Positions 34,113 to 43,363 of a stretch of DNA of 64,000 nucleotides are shown here, piece by piece. The translations under genes were made by a program, and so were the position numbers. The stretch covers positions 496,001-560,000 of the forward strand of contig NZ_JADQDB010000002.1 of NCBI RefSeq assembly GCF_015694405.1. The letters are read 5' to 3'. Position 1 is the stretch's first letter, and the number at the start of each line of letters is the position of its first letter. A model generated the notes under the pieces. It made no database searches, was not told the DNA's origin, and saw only the letters and a list, made by a program, of their open reading frames with translations. This DNA is from Pelagibacterium limicola (GTDB taxonomy: Bacteria > Pseudomonadota > Alphaproteobacteria > Rhizobiales > Devosiaceae).

Positions 34113-35527
34113 CGGACCTCCGGATCGAAATAAATTGGGTTGGAAAGCGCCCGGCGAACAGGCTGGGCGGCAACAATGTCCTCGGTCAGCCCCCACGGCA
34201 GGGGGTTGTCCGCGAGCACCAGCCGCAGGTCGGCGAGAAGCTGCGACCGCGCCGCTTCCGCGACGACCTCGCAGCGGAGAAAACCCCGCGGCTCGGCATC
34301 CAGGGTCAGCAAGGCGTCATCGGATCGGATGACCTCGCGGGCTATTTCGCCCCCGGCATCGAGCCAGACTAGAATATCCCTGGCTGCGCATTTCACACGC
34401 GCAGTTGCCTTCACCCTCCCGGCGGGCAGGCTAGCACCCATAGGCGCGTCCCCGACGCTCAATTCGAGGTGTGGCCCGTCAGGGCTTTCGGTGACATATC
34501 CCCGGCCCGCTTTCATGGCGGCAAGCACCGCATCCTCCGACAGTTCCTCAAGCCAGAGCACGGTCGTGGGCCGCGCCAGGACGAGCGGGCCTTCGGGCAG
34601 CAGCCGGTCGGGTTGGTGATAATCGGATCCGCCGATGGCCGAAATCCTGAGTCCTGCGGCAAGACGCTGTTGATAGCGCTCGAGCGAAATCCAGTTCCAG
34701 GCCAGCCAGGTCGACTGCCAGACCTCCATCAAATCGGCATCCGGCCATTCATACCCCCAAGGGATGTCGGGTTTGTCGTGGTTGATCGAAAGCAGCCCTC
34801 CCGCCCCATGGACCATTTCAGCCAGCGTGTGGGCGTGTTCGGGCCGTGTCATGCGGAAGTCGATCCACTGGTCGGCGCCGAAAACGTTCGCGTGCCCAAT
34901 CGCCGTCGTCACCTCCATCGCACGCACAAAAACCAGATCCGGCGAAGAGGCCGGGTGGAAATACCGCCGCTGCGTGATCGTGTTGTGATCGGCGACCGCG
35001 AGAAAGTCGAGGCCCGCCTGCCTGGCCGCGGCATGGAGCAGTTCAGGTCCCCCGCGCGCATCCGAATGGAAGGTGTGGCAGTGCAAGTCGCCCTTGTACC
35101 AGCCGGCCCCCTTCCGCACCGGAAATGTCCGCACGGGCTGTAATGCTTTCGGACGTTCCGCACTGTCGAGCGTGATGGAGAGTTCGACCGGCGCACCTTG
35201 GGGCGGCAGTTTATAAAGTCCGAGGATGACGTTCCAGTCTCCGACCGGGATTTCCCCATGCACATAGCCAGGCGTCGCATCGTCGCGCGCAACAAAGAAC
35301 CTCTCGCGCGCGCCCCCGCTCCATCCGCGAAAGCCGGTTGCCGAAGGATAGCCCGTTGCCGTCGGATCGAAGCATCCAAGGTCAATGATGCAGTTTTCAG
35401 CCTTGGGATAGCTGAGCGCTACATCGATACGAGTGGTGCCATCGGGTACGGCGAAGGGCACGTAGTAATATGGGTCACTAGCCTGATCGGCGGGCGTGAC
35501 CGTAAAGGAGCGGACTATACTCGCCAT
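34106..35527 (-). CDS. CehA/McbA-type PHP-domain metallohydrolase
   Basis: The 473-residue protein has an N-terminal beta-sandwich (about residues 5-125) and a PHP metal-dependent hydrolase domain (about 143-345). The metal-binding motifs are KGDLHCHTFHSDA, AVADHNT, SINHDKPD and IGGSDYHQ. A C-terminal beta-domain of about 110 residues follows. CehA and McbA hydrolyse carbaryl, but most family members are uncharacterised and may cleave phosphoesters or other esters. There is no signal peptide, so it acts in the cytosol. Its place inside a sugar-import operon suggests it removes an ester or phosphodiester group from the imported sugar; that is inference. Confidence 0.88.
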   Translation of the reverse strand: MASIVRSFTVTPADQASDPYYYVPFAVPDGTTRIDVALSYPKAENCIIDLGCFDPTATGYPSATGFRGWSGGARERFFVARDDATPGYVHGEIPVGDWNVILGLYKLPPQGAPVELSITLDSAERPKALQPVRTFPVRKGAGWYKGDLHCHTFHSDARGGPELLHAAARQAGLDFLAVADHNTITQRRYFHPASSPDLVFVRAMEVTTAIGHANVFGADQWIDFRMTRPEHAHTLAEMVHGAGGLLSINHDKPDIPWGYEWPDADLMEVWQSTWLAWNWISLERYQQRLAAGLRISAIGGSDYHQPDRLLPEGPLVLARPTTVLWLEELSEDAVLAAMKAGRGYVTESPDGPHLELSVGDAPMGASLPAGRVKATARVKCAARDILVWLDAGGEIAREVIRSDDALLTLDAEPRGFLRCEVVAEAARSQLLADLRLVLADNPLPWGLTEDIVAAQPVRRALSNPIYFDPEVRC

Positions 35528-35539
35528 CCTGCGACCGCC

Positions 35540-36643
35540 TTACTCTCCATCGAGCGGCAAGCGCGCGCCATCGGGTCCGAAAAGATGAACGTGTGATACA
35601 TTGAAGGTGAAGGTGACCCGTTGATCTAATCTGATCTCGTCGTCGGTGAAGATGCGGGCGGTGAACCGCGCGGCATCCTGCCGCTCGAGCGTCACCAGCG
35701 ATTCAGGTCCCATATTCTCATTGGCAAAGAGACTGCCGGAAATCGTGTTGACCTCCCCGCCCGAAGCAATCGCGAGGTGTTCGGGGCGAATGCCCAGCAT
35801 TAGGGCTCCACCCTCGCCGATTGCCTTCGCCGCAGCCTGGGAGACGGGCAGTCCCTCGATGCTCAGCCCTTCGGCCTTGAGCCGGATCGCGCCCTCCACA
35901 GTCATCGCTTCGACGGGCAACAGGTTCATGGGCGGGTTGCCAACGAAATTGGCAACGAAGGTGGTCGCCGGGCGGCGGTAGATTTCGATTGGGGGAGCGT
36001 ATTGAACGATGCGCCCTTCGTCCATCACCGCGATGCGTGTAGCCAGGGCCATCGCCTCGGCCTGGTCATGGGTGACGTAAACCGCCGTCATGCCCATATC
36101 GCGCTGTAAATGGTTGAGAAAGCCTCGCGCTTCGAGCCTGAGCTTGGCGTCGAGATTGGAAAGCGGCTCGTCGAAGAGATAGACCTGCGAAGGATAGACC
36201 AGCGCACGCGCCAACGAAGTGCGCTGCTGCTGGCCGCCGGAAATCTGGCTTGGCATACGGTCGAGCAGATGCCCGATCTTGAGAATGTCCGCCACTTCGC
36301 GCGCCCGCCCGTGACGCTTGGCCTCGGCCTCGCCACGCACCTTGAGCGGATAGGCGATGTTGTCAGCAAGGTTCATGTGCGGATAAAGCGCGTAGTCCTG
36401 AAAGACCATCGAAATCTGCCGGTCCTTGGGGTGTTTCATCGTGACATCTACCCCGCCGATTTCGATGCGGCCCGAAGTTGGCGTTTCAAGACCAGCAATC
36501 ATGCGCAGGCTCGTCGTCTTTCCGCACCCCGAAGGTCCGAGCAGACACACGAATTCCCCATCCCCGATTTCTAGCGACACATCCTTGACGGCGGTGAATT
36601 CGCCGAAGGTTTTCGTAACGTTATTGAATACTACCGAAGCCAT
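35540..36643 (-). CDS. Carbohydrate ABC transporter ATP-binding protein (UgpC/MalK type)
   Basis: The 367-residue protein has an ABC domain (Walker A GPSGCGKTT, Q-loop FQDYALYPHM, signature ISGGQQQR, Walker B VYLFDEPLSNLD, switch His in VTHDQAEAM). A C-terminal TOBE/MalK-like regulatory domain (about residues 240-367) with GIRPEHLAI follows. It energises the importer formed by the two upstream permeases. The ATG at 36643 gives the usual MalK N-terminus MASVVFNNVTKTFG; an upstream extension is not supported. It lies 16 bp after the second permease. Confidence 0.93.
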   Translation of the reverse strand: MASVVFNNVTKTFGEFTAVKDVSLEIGDGEFVCLLGPSGCGKTTSLRMIAGLETPTSGRIEIGGVDVTMKHPKDRQISMVFQDYALYPHMNLADNIAYPLKVRGEAEAKRHGRAREVADILKIGHLLDRMPSQISGGQQQRTSLARALVYPSQVYLFDEPLSNLDAKLRLEARGFLNHLQRDMGMTAVYVTHDQAEAMALATRIAVMDEGRIVQYAPPIEIYRRPATTFVANFVGNPPMNLLPVEAMTVEGAIRLKAEGLSIEGLPVSQAAAKAIGEGGALMLGIRPEHLAIASGGEVNTISGSLFANENMGPESLVTLERQDAARFTARIFTDDEIRLDQRVTFTFNVSHVHLFGPDGARLPLDGE

Positions 36644-36659
36644 TGAAAACCCTGAATGA

Positions 36660-37493
36660 TCAAGCCTTGATGCCGCCAAAGAACCTGAAGCCGAAGCGCC
36701 AGCTCACGAACAGGTACAAACCGATGACGGGAAGCGAGTAGAGCAGCGCATAGGCCGCTAGCAGCGTAACGATCGGAGTGCCCGCTTCCGAATAGAACGA
36801 ATAGATGGCCACCGCCGCGGGCATCTTGTCGGACGAGCGCAGGAGGATGAACGGGATGAGGAAGCTCCCCCAGATATTGACGAAGCTCCAAACGACAATG
36901 ACCACCACGCCGGGCCTTATGACCGGCAATGCGACATCGAAAAAGGATTGCACCGGAGACGCACCCGCCACCATCGCGCTTTCCTCATAGCTTCTGGGGA
37001 TGCCATCTATGAAATCGCGCAGGATGAACATCGCCGTCGGCAATAGTCCCCCGGCAAAAACCAGAATGACGGCGAAATGAGTATCGATCAGCCCCATCGA
37101 GTTGATGATGAGAAAAATCGGCACCATCGCCGCCGACCCCGAAACAACTGAGGAAAACAGGAGCAGCGTATAGGTGACCGCCCGCTTGCCGGGCAGGTTC
37201 GAGCGCGAGAGCGCATATGCGGCGAGCGTTGCCCCGATGCCGACAAGGATCACGCCGCCCACGCTGTGCAAGAGCGAATTCCACAGCCCGCGAATGGCGA
37301 ACGCATTGTTGAAGACGGTCACGAAATTGGACAGCGTGAATGGATCGGGGATCGCCAGACCCAGTTCGGCCCGTGCGTTGAACGGCGCGAACAGGAACCA
37401 GATCAACGGCAGCGCGAACAGCGCGCCGATGATTGAGGCCAGCACCGAAAAGCCGATGCGCGTGAAATAGCGTGAAAAATAATCGCCCATCAT
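36660..37493 (-). CDS. Carbohydrate ABC transporter permease (MalG-like)
   Basis: This 277-residue inner-membrane protein has six hydrophobic helices. The EAA loop, in which the permease contacts the ATPase, is YEESAMVAGASPVQSFFDVALP. It pairs with the permease encoded just upstream. The start ATG overlaps the upstream stop by 4 bp (ATGA), giving translational coupling; a second ATG follows directly. The imported sugar is not known. Confidence 0.92.
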   Translation of the reverse strand: MMGDYFSRYFTRIGFSVLASIIGALFALPLIWFLFAPFNARAELGLAIPDPFTLSNFVTVFNNAFAIRGLWNSLLHSVGGVILVGIGATLAAYALSRSNLPGKRAVTYTLLLFSSVVSGSAAMVPIFLIINSMGLIDTHFAVILVFAGGLLPTAMFILRDFIDGIPRSYEESAMVAGASPVQSFFDVALPVIRPGVVVIVVWSFVNIWGSFLIPFILLRSSDKMPAAVAIYSFYSEAGTPIVTLLAAYALLYSLPVIGLYLFVSWRFGFRFFGGIKA

Positions 37494-38404
37494 GCGGCTC
37501 CCTTGTGCCGGCGCCGCGCTACCCACAGGTAGACGAGAGCAAAGGCAAGGTTGACCAACATAACGATGACACCCACCGCCGCGCCCTTGCCGAAATCGAA
37601 ATCCCGGAACGCCACGCGATAGGTGTAGATCGAGAGCAACTCTGTCCTGTAGGACGGCCCGCCATTCGTGAGCAGGAACGGGGTGAAGGTATTGAAGGTC
37701 CACATAGTGATGAGGATCAGGTCCGTCACCACATGACCGCGGATGAGCGGCAAGCCGATATCGCGGAATTTCTGCCAGCTCGACGCCCCCGCGACATCCG
37801 CCGCCTGGAAATAACTCGGCGGGATCGACGCAAACGCAGAATTGAACAACATCATCGAGAAGGCCGCGCCGCGCCAGGTATTGAAGATGACAATGACCCA
37901 GAAGGGCTGTTGCAGCAGCCAATCGCCGGGCGGCAACCCGAGGCTGGTCAAGATACCGTTGAGCGTGCCGTTGTCATAATCGAGGAAGGCAAACCAGGCA
38001 AAACCGATCACCACCTCCGGCAATATCCACGCGGCGATGACCACGGTCTCGGTAAGCGATTTGACGGTCTTTGGCACCGATTGCAGCAGCCAGGCTAGTA
38101 ACATTCCCAATAACGCCTGCCCGATCAGCGCCGAGATCAGGACGAACTGCGTGGTGAGAATCAGCGAGAAACCGAATTGGCCGCGCTGGAAGAATCCGAC
38201 CGGGTTGAAAAGCGCGATGTAGTTGGCGAGCCCGACAAATTCGGGTTCGAGCGCAGTCCGCCCCAAAAGGGTTCGGTTGGTGAACGAAACGAAGATTACC
38301 CAGAAAAACGGTGCGATGACAAAGAGCGCAACAAGGATTCCCGCAGGCGTCATGAACGCCAGCCCTGCCCTGTTGGAAAGAAGAGAAAACCGCTTCACGC
38401 CCAC
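37490..38404 (-). CDS. Carbohydrate ABC transporter permease (MalF-like)
   Basis: This 304-residue inner-membrane permease has six hydrophobic helices and the ATPase-contact loop FQAADVAGASSWQKFRDIGLP. The start is GTG (GTG-GGC-GTG), which allows either of two GTG codons. The segment NGGPSYRTELLSIYTYRVAF is typical of the MalF/UgpA group. It follows the binding-protein gene after a 171-bp gap with a perfect hairpin, and overlaps the second permease. Confidence 0.92.
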   Translation of the reverse strand: MGVKRFSLLSNRAGLAFMTPAGILVALFVIAPFFWVIFVSFTNRTLLGRTALEPEFVGLANYIALFNPVGFFQRGQFGFSLILTTQFVLISALIGQALLGMLLAWLLQSVPKTVKSLTETVVIAAWILPEVVIGFAWFAFLDYDNGTLNGILTSLGLPPGDWLLQQPFWVIVIFNTWRGAAFSMMLFNSAFASIPPSYFQAADVAGASSWQKFRDIGLPLIRGHVVTDLILITMWTFNTFTPFLLTNGGPSYRTELLSIYTYRVAFRDFDFGKGAAVGVIVMLVNLAFALVYLWVARRRHKGAA

Positions 38405-38535
38405 CCCCGGGTCGATAGTTCTTTTCGAGGTCTCCGGTGCCGCCGGTCCCGCCGCAAGCCAGTTGACGCGGAATGGTTCTTGCCGCGCCGATGGAAGGGG
38501 GGCCGGACGGTCCGGGGAGGAACTTCCCTGATCGA

Positions 38536-38565
38536 GGAATGCGCCCGCTCGAAAGGGCGCATTCC
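38536..38565 (-). promoter_or_regulatory. Perfect 11-bp hairpin after the solute-binding-protein gene
   Basis: GGAATGCGCCC at 38536-38546 is exactly complementary to 38555-38565, loop 8 bases. It starts 10 bp after the stop of the binding-protein gene on the transcribed strand, with no T-run after it. The arrangement copies that after xylF. Confidence 0.6.
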
Positions 38566-38575
38566 CATGCCTGCG

Positions 38576-39937
38576 TTAGAGCAAGCTGACCGTATTCTCT
38601 TCACCCACAATGGCGGTTACAGCGGTCTTGTACTGCGCCATCGCCTCTTCAGGCGAAAGTTCGCCCGAGACAACGCTTTCCGTCATACGCTGGATTTCGA
38701 GCGAGACGCTGTTGTAGTGCGGGTCGTTGGGGCGGGCCGTTGTCAGCGGCAGCAGCGCCTGCGAGGTTTCCGTTAGGAACGGCGAGTTCGGGATCGGAAC
38801 GTCGCTACGCGAGCGGATGCCAGGCTGGAAATCCTGGAAAGCCGTCATCTGCTCTCGGCTCATCATGAAGGCGAGAAACTCCCACGCCTCCTGCGGACTT
38901 GCCGTGTTGGGATTGATGACAAAGCCCGTTCCGCCCGAGATCGAGACGTGGTCCTGTCCGCGGAAACCTTCCCCCGGCGTCCGCGCCGGCATCTTCTTCC
39001 AGGTCATGACATTGTCGCGATCGTCCACCGCGAATTCCGCACCCGGCGCAGTCACCGAGCGATAGAACCAGTCGCCTTCCACCAGCATGGCCGTGCGGCC
39101 ATCGCGGAAATTGGCGAACGTGCGATTGCGCCCGTCGGCCAGAAGCTGCGCTCGCTGGTCGCCCAGCCCCTCATCGACATAGATGGTCTTGTAAAGATTG
39201 AGCGTGTCGAGAATGCCCTGGCTCTCGACGATCCAGCGCCCGTCCTCATCGACGACGCCCTCCCCTGAACCGAGTAGCGCCATCCAATAGCCCTGCATGG
39301 TCGTGGCCTCGCCCATCGACACGCCGGCATTGAGCTGCAGCGGCGCATCTATGCCCGCTTCCTTGAGCGCACGACCAGCTTCGAGAACATCATCCCAGGA
39401 CGACGGTTCCCAGCTTGCGGCATCGAGACCCGCCTCTTCGAAGAGGTCAGAACGCACAAAGAGCATGCGCACGTCGGTGCCAAGCCCGATACCGTAGGTC
39501 CCACCGTCATAAGAAAGAATGGAGCGGATGCCCGGCGAAATGTGGTCCCATCCTTCCCAGTTGATTGCAGGATCACCCACTAGATCCTCGAACGAGCGCA
39601 GCAGGCCCGCTTCGACAAAGGACGGGATCAGAAACCCGTCGAAACCCGAAATATCGGCACCCGCACCCGTCGAGAAGTCGAGCGCGAGCTGCTGGGTAAG
39701 CTGCTCGTCTGCACCGGCGAATTCGGTGAGCGTAACGCTGACGTCGCGCCCAGCCGCGGCCATTTCTGCCTCGAAGCCCGGGATCACGGATGTCTTGATC
39801 CACTGGGCGGTGGCTGAATTGACCCCGCCTTCGACGCAGCGGCAGGTGATGGTGAGATCAACGGCGAATGCGGGAGCAGAAAGCCCCGTAGCCGCCAAGA
39901 GGCCGAAGCCTGCTGCCAGAAGATGATGGCGTATCAT
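38576..39937 (-). CDS. ABC transporter extracellular solute-binding protein, family 1
   Basis: The 453-residue protein has a signal peptide (about residues 1-25, ending SAPAFA) and the two-lobe SBP_bac_1 fold. Recognisable parts are YDGGTYGIGLGTDVRMLFVRSDLF, the hinge segment AMLVEGDWFYRS and the C-terminal EAWEFLAFMMSREQM. It has a Cys pair near the mature N-terminus (ITCRCVEGG) that could form a disulfide. It captures an unknown sugar in the periplasm. The GGGAGG upstream lies 12 bases before the ATG, slightly long. A LacI-type operator (40042-40057) lies 105 bp upstream. Confidence 0.92.
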   Translation of the reverse strand: MIRHHLLAAGFGLLAATGLSAPAFAVDLTITCRCVEGGVNSATAQWIKTSVIPGFEAEMAAAGRDVSVTLTEFAGADEQLTQQLALDFSTGAGADISGFDGFLIPSFVEAGLLRSFEDLVGDPAINWEGWDHISPGIRSILSYDGGTYGIGLGTDVRMLFVRSDLFEEAGLDAASWEPSSWDDVLEAGRALKEAGIDAPLQLNAGVSMGEATTMQGYWMALLGSGEGVVDEDGRWIVESQGILDTLNLYKTIYVDEGLGDQRAQLLADGRNRTFANFRDGRTAMLVEGDWFYRSVTAPGAEFAVDDRDNVMTWKKMPARTPGEGFRGQDHVSISGGTGFVINPNTASPQEAWEFLAFMMSREQMTAFQDFQPGIRSRSDVPIPNSPFLTETSQALLPLTTARPNDPHYNSVSLEIQRMTESVVSGELSPEEAMAQYKTAVTAIVGEENTVSLL

Positions 39938-40041
39938 TGTAGCGATGTACCTCCCATTCGTTGGCCCGGAGCGAAGCCCGCACCGGCCGTCGCTGCCCTT
40001 CGCCAAGTCCTCTTCCCGGGGAGCAGCGCACACAGCCAAGA

Positions 40042-40057
40042 ATGAACACGTTTTCAT
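40042..40057. promoter_or_regulatory. Candidate LacI-family operator (16-bp palindrome)
   Basis: ATGAACACGTTTTCAT is a palindrome with seven of eight complementary pairs around a central CG, the usual form of LacI-family operators (TGAAAACGTTTTCA-like). It lies in the divergent gap between the binding-protein operon and the LacI gene. Confidence 0.6.
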
Positions 40058-40205
40058 TTTGAGTCAATCCCGGCACGTTTGAGGACAGGATTTTCCCGCG
40101 GAACGGGGTAAACTTCGCACGCCGAAACTACACTATTATGACAGCACTTCTGGGGTTTTTTGCCATGCCTCGCTTGACAGATGTCATCTTTTACAGCGAC
40201 AAGTC

Positions 40206-41288
40206 ATGTTGTTCACGATTACAAATTTGACGTATGGAACCGAACAGTTGAGCGACAATTTCACCCGTGAGCGCCAGAGGGCAACCGCCGATATGGTGGC
40301 CCAGGCCGCCAACGTTTCGCGCGTTGCGGTATCGCGCGCGTTCAATCCTGCCGCATCGCTCAAGCCCGAAAAACGCGAACGCATCCTGCGCATTGCGCGC
40401 GAGCTCAACTACACCCCCGATCACGCCGCCCGGGCCCTCGTGACACGCCGCTCACACCTTGTCGGTGTTATCGTGCCGGACGTCTGCAGCCCCTGGGAAA
40501 GCCAGGAAATCGACGCGCTGACCACAGCCTTGCAAGCGGAAGGTTTCGCCACGCTCCTTTTCAAGACCCGTACCGACCTCTCGATGGACGAAACCCTGCT
40601 CACCTATATGCGCGGGTTCAATCCCGATTCGATCATCGCCTTCGCCGAGAACGTCAAACCTGAAACGCTGGCCCGGGTTCTCGACCGTGCGGTACCCATT
40701 TACGTCACCTATGATAGCAAGGACGAAAAGCCTGCGGCCAATGACGGCTTCCTGTTCGACAGGCTCAACGTGCACCAGCACGCGGGCATGGATCAGGCCA
40801 TCGCCCTATTGCAGGGCTATGGGGTACGCCGCATTGCTTATCTTTCTGGCAAGGCACGCTCTCGCGCCAATTCGGCCCGCCTTGCAACGCTTAAAGAAGT
40901 GATGCAGGCGCGCGGACTGGGCGAGCCGATCGTCTGCGAGGGTGACTTTTCCTACGACACAGCGCACGCGGCCATCGTCAACCTGTTCCGTATCAAGGGC
41001 AAGGTCGATGCCATCTTCTCGGCCAATGACGAAGGCGCCTTTGGCGCGCTCGATGCCCTGCGATACGAACTGGGACTTTGTGTTCCCGAGGACGTGAAGG
41101 TCATCGGTTTCGACGACATTTCCCAATCCCACTGGCGCAGCTACAACCTCACAACAGTCAAGGTCGATCTCGATACCCGCATCAAGGCACTGATCCGGCT
41201 GATCCTCAGACGCCTCGAATCTCCCACCCTTGCCCCACTCACCGAGCACGTACCCACGCGGCTGGTCGTGCGCGGCACGGTTGGGTAG
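40206..41288 (+). CDS. LacI-family transcriptional regulator
   Basis: The 360-residue protein has a LacI helix-turn-helix (about residues 27-72; ATADMVAQAANVSRVAVSRAF, hinge PDHAARALVTRRSHLVGVIVP) and a periplasmic-binding-like effector domain. The N-terminus is about 25 residues longer than in most LacI proteins, so an internal start is possible, but no better ribosome site was seen. The effector site is likely occupied by the sugar or a metabolite of the adjacent system. It is divergent from the transporter operon and 20 bp upstream of the DUF5054 gene, with which it is probably cotranscribed. Confidence 0.93.
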   Translation: MLFTITNLTYGTEQLSDNFTRERQRATADMVAQAANVSRVAVSRAFNPAASLKPEKRERILRIARELNYTPDHAARALVTRRSHLVGVIVPDVCSPWESQEIDALTTALQAEGFATLLFKTRTDLSMDETLLTYMRGFNPDSIIAFAENVKPETLARVLDRAVPIYVTYDSKDEKPAANDGFLFDRLNVHQHAGMDQAIALLQGYGVRRIAYLSGKARSRANSARLATLKEVMQARGLGEPIVCEGDFSYDTAHAAIVNLFRIKGKVDAIFSANDEGAFGALDALRYELGLCVPEDVKVIGFDDISQSHWRSYNLTTVKVDLDTRIKALIRLILRRLESPTLAPLTEHVPTRLVVRGTVG

Positions 41289-41308
41289 TCGGAACGGACC
41301 CGGCCATC

Positions 41309-43252
41309 ATGCCAGCCAGGACAATCCATCTGGTCTTCAAGACGCATCTCGATATCGGCTTTACCGACCACGCCGAAAAGGTGCGCCAGCTCTATCACAC
41401 AAGGTTCATCCCGCAGGCGATCGACACCGGCCAATATTTTTACGCCGAGGATCCAGAAACCCCAAAATTCATCTGGACCACCGGCGCCTGGCTCATCCAC
41501 GACCATCTCGCAACTCGGCCCAAAGAAGATGTCGAACGGCTGGAAAGGGCGATCGCCAAAGGCATAATCCGTTGGCACGGCCTGCCTTTCACGACCCATA
41601 CCGAATTGATGTCCCCGGCTCTCTTCGAGGCAGGATTGTCCTACGCGCAAGAGCTCGACAAGCGTTTCGGCAAGACAACCATTGCCGCCAAGATGACGGA
41701 TGTGCCCGGCCACACGCTCGGCATCGTGCCGTTGATGGCAAAAGCAGGAATCAAATTCCTGCATCTTGGCGTCAACAGCGCCTGCCCCGTCCCCGGCCTA
41801 CCCCCGATCTTCCGCTGGCGTGCGCCGGATGGATCGGAAATTGTCGTCATGTACCAGAATTCCTATGGTGCAACCCACTTGCCCGAGGGGCTAGCCGACG
41901 GGCTCAGCTTCGCGCATACCAACGACAACATGGGCCCCCAGGCAATTCACCAGACCGTGGAAATTTACCGCGCGCTCGCCCATGCGCACCCCGATGCTAA
42001 GATCCGCGCCGCGGCGCTGGACGACTACGGGACCATCCTCTGGGACGAGCGCGAACGCTTTCCGGTGATCGAAACCGAAATCGGCGACAGTTGGATACAC
42101 GGCGCGGCCGCCGACCCCGTCAAGGCAGCGCGCTTCCGGGCGCTGCAGCAACTCTATGATCAATTTGCCACCGAAGGTCTTTCCGACCAACGCCGTGCTT
42201 TTGGGCGCGGACTGACGCTGGTTGCAGAACATACTTGTGGCGTCGACATCAAGACTTTCCTGCGCGACGAAACGGCTTGGGATCGCGACGCTTTCGAGAA
42301 GGCGCGGCACAGCGACTATCGGTTCGGCTATTGCAAAGCCTCATGGGCCGAACAGCGGGCCTATCTCGAAAAGGCCGCCACCGCCCTTGCCGCACCCGAC
42401 CAGGCACGTGTCCATCGGGCGCTCGCTGCGCTCGAGGTCCCGCCCGTGCTGGCCAGCAACCCACCGGCTTCAGGCGAAGCAGAAATCGGCGGCTGGAGGA
42501 TCATGTTCGACCGGCTAAGCGGGGACATCGTCTCGCTCGAGAGCCCCGGCGGTACTGCACTTACTGGCAGACAGCACGGATTGATGGGCTATCGGCACGA
42601 AAGCTACGATGCCCGCGACATGGCCACGCACCTCGACAGCTATCTGGTGGAAAGGCCGGAATGGGCTATTCTCGACCACGACAAGCCCGGCCTCATCGCA
42701 GCCTCCAGCGCCCATTCGGCAAGTTGGGCGCCTGCGCTCACAGGGACCGCGCGCAATGGCAACACCCTGATCCTCAATATGGCAATGGCAGACCAGGCGA
42801 ACGCCGCGCTCGGCGCTCCCCGGCGGATCGAATACCGTTTCACGGCCCACGAAGATGCGCTTGAGATCGCGCTCGTGCTGCGCGGCAAGCCCGCCAATCG
42901 AATGCCTGAAGCCGGCTTTTTTTCGCTGACCCCGGAGGCAGCACAAGACTGGCGACTGCTCAAGACCGGTCTTTGGCACAAGGCCGAAGCCGTCGCCCCG
43001 CGTGGAGGCGGGCAATTACAGGCCATCTTTGCCGCAAAGGCGTCCCTCCCCGGCAACACGCTCAACGTCGTTCCGCTCGACACCCCCCTTGTCGCACCGG
43101 CCGACTGGCCCTTCATGCGCTACAATCCCGCCCCGCCCGACTTCTCTGCCGGCGTCAGGTTCTGTCTCTACAACAACAAATGGGGCACCAACTTCCCCAT
43201 GTGGTGGGACGGCGATCTCTTCGTGCGCTTCTCATTGCGGTTCAATGCGTAA
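41309..43252 (+). CDS. DUF5054 / GH38-like glycoside hydrolase family protein
   Basis: The 647-residue protein begins RTIHLVFKTHLDIGFTDHAE, a metal-binding His-x-Asp motif of the GH38 alpha-mannosidase clan. The nucleophile-type segment KMTDVPGHTLGIVPLM follows at about residue 125. A second acidic region is LDDYGTILWDE. The C-terminal half (about 390-647) is beta-rich, as in GH38. There is no signal peptide, so it would act on an imported glycoside in the cytosol. The substrate is unknown; DUF5054 members have not been assigned a linkage that I can name. The ATG at 41309 is 20 bp after the LacI stop. Confidence 0.85.
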   Translation: MPARTIHLVFKTHLDIGFTDHAEKVRQLYHTRFIPQAIDTGQYFYAEDPETPKFIWTTGAWLIHDHLATRPKEDVERLERAIAKGIIRWHGLPFTTHTELMSPALFEAGLSYAQELDKRFGKTTIAAKMTDVPGHTLGIVPLMAKAGIKFLHLGVNSACPVPGLPPIFRWRAPDGSEIVVMYQNSYGATHLPEGLADGLSFAHTNDNMGPQAIHQTVEIYRALAHAHPDAKIRAAALDDYGTILWDERERFPVIETEIGDSWIHGAAADPVKAARFRALQQLYDQFATEGLSDQRRAFGRGLTLVAEHTCGVDIKTFLRDETAWDRDAFEKARHSDYRFGYCKASWAEQRAYLEKAATALAAPDQARVHRALAALEVPPVLASNPPASGEAEIGGWRIMFDRLSGDIVSLESPGGTALTGRQHGLMGYRHESYDARDMATHLDSYLVERPEWAILDHDKPGLIAASSAHSASWAPALTGTARNGNTLILNMAMADQANAALGAPRRIEYRFTAHEDALEIALVLRGKPANRMPEAGFFSLTPEAAQDWRLLKTGLWHKAEAVAPRGGGQLQAIFAAKASLPGNTLNVVPLDTPLVAPADWPFMRYNPAPPDFSAGVRFCLYNNKWGTNFPMWWDGDLFVRFSLRFNA

Positions 43253-43363
43253 CATTCACTGAGCCCTGAGGGTTTCCACTAAAGACAGGCGTCGATCCGT
43301 CCTTTTTTCTTCAGTGATACGTCCGAGTTATCGGCCACAACGGGCGAACCCTGCCAGCGACAC

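Noticed and set aside
40173-40205. TTGACA at 40174-40179 as the lacI promoter -35 box
   Set aside because: No acceptable -10 hexamer lies 16-18 bases downstream, and it is only 26 bp from the ATG.
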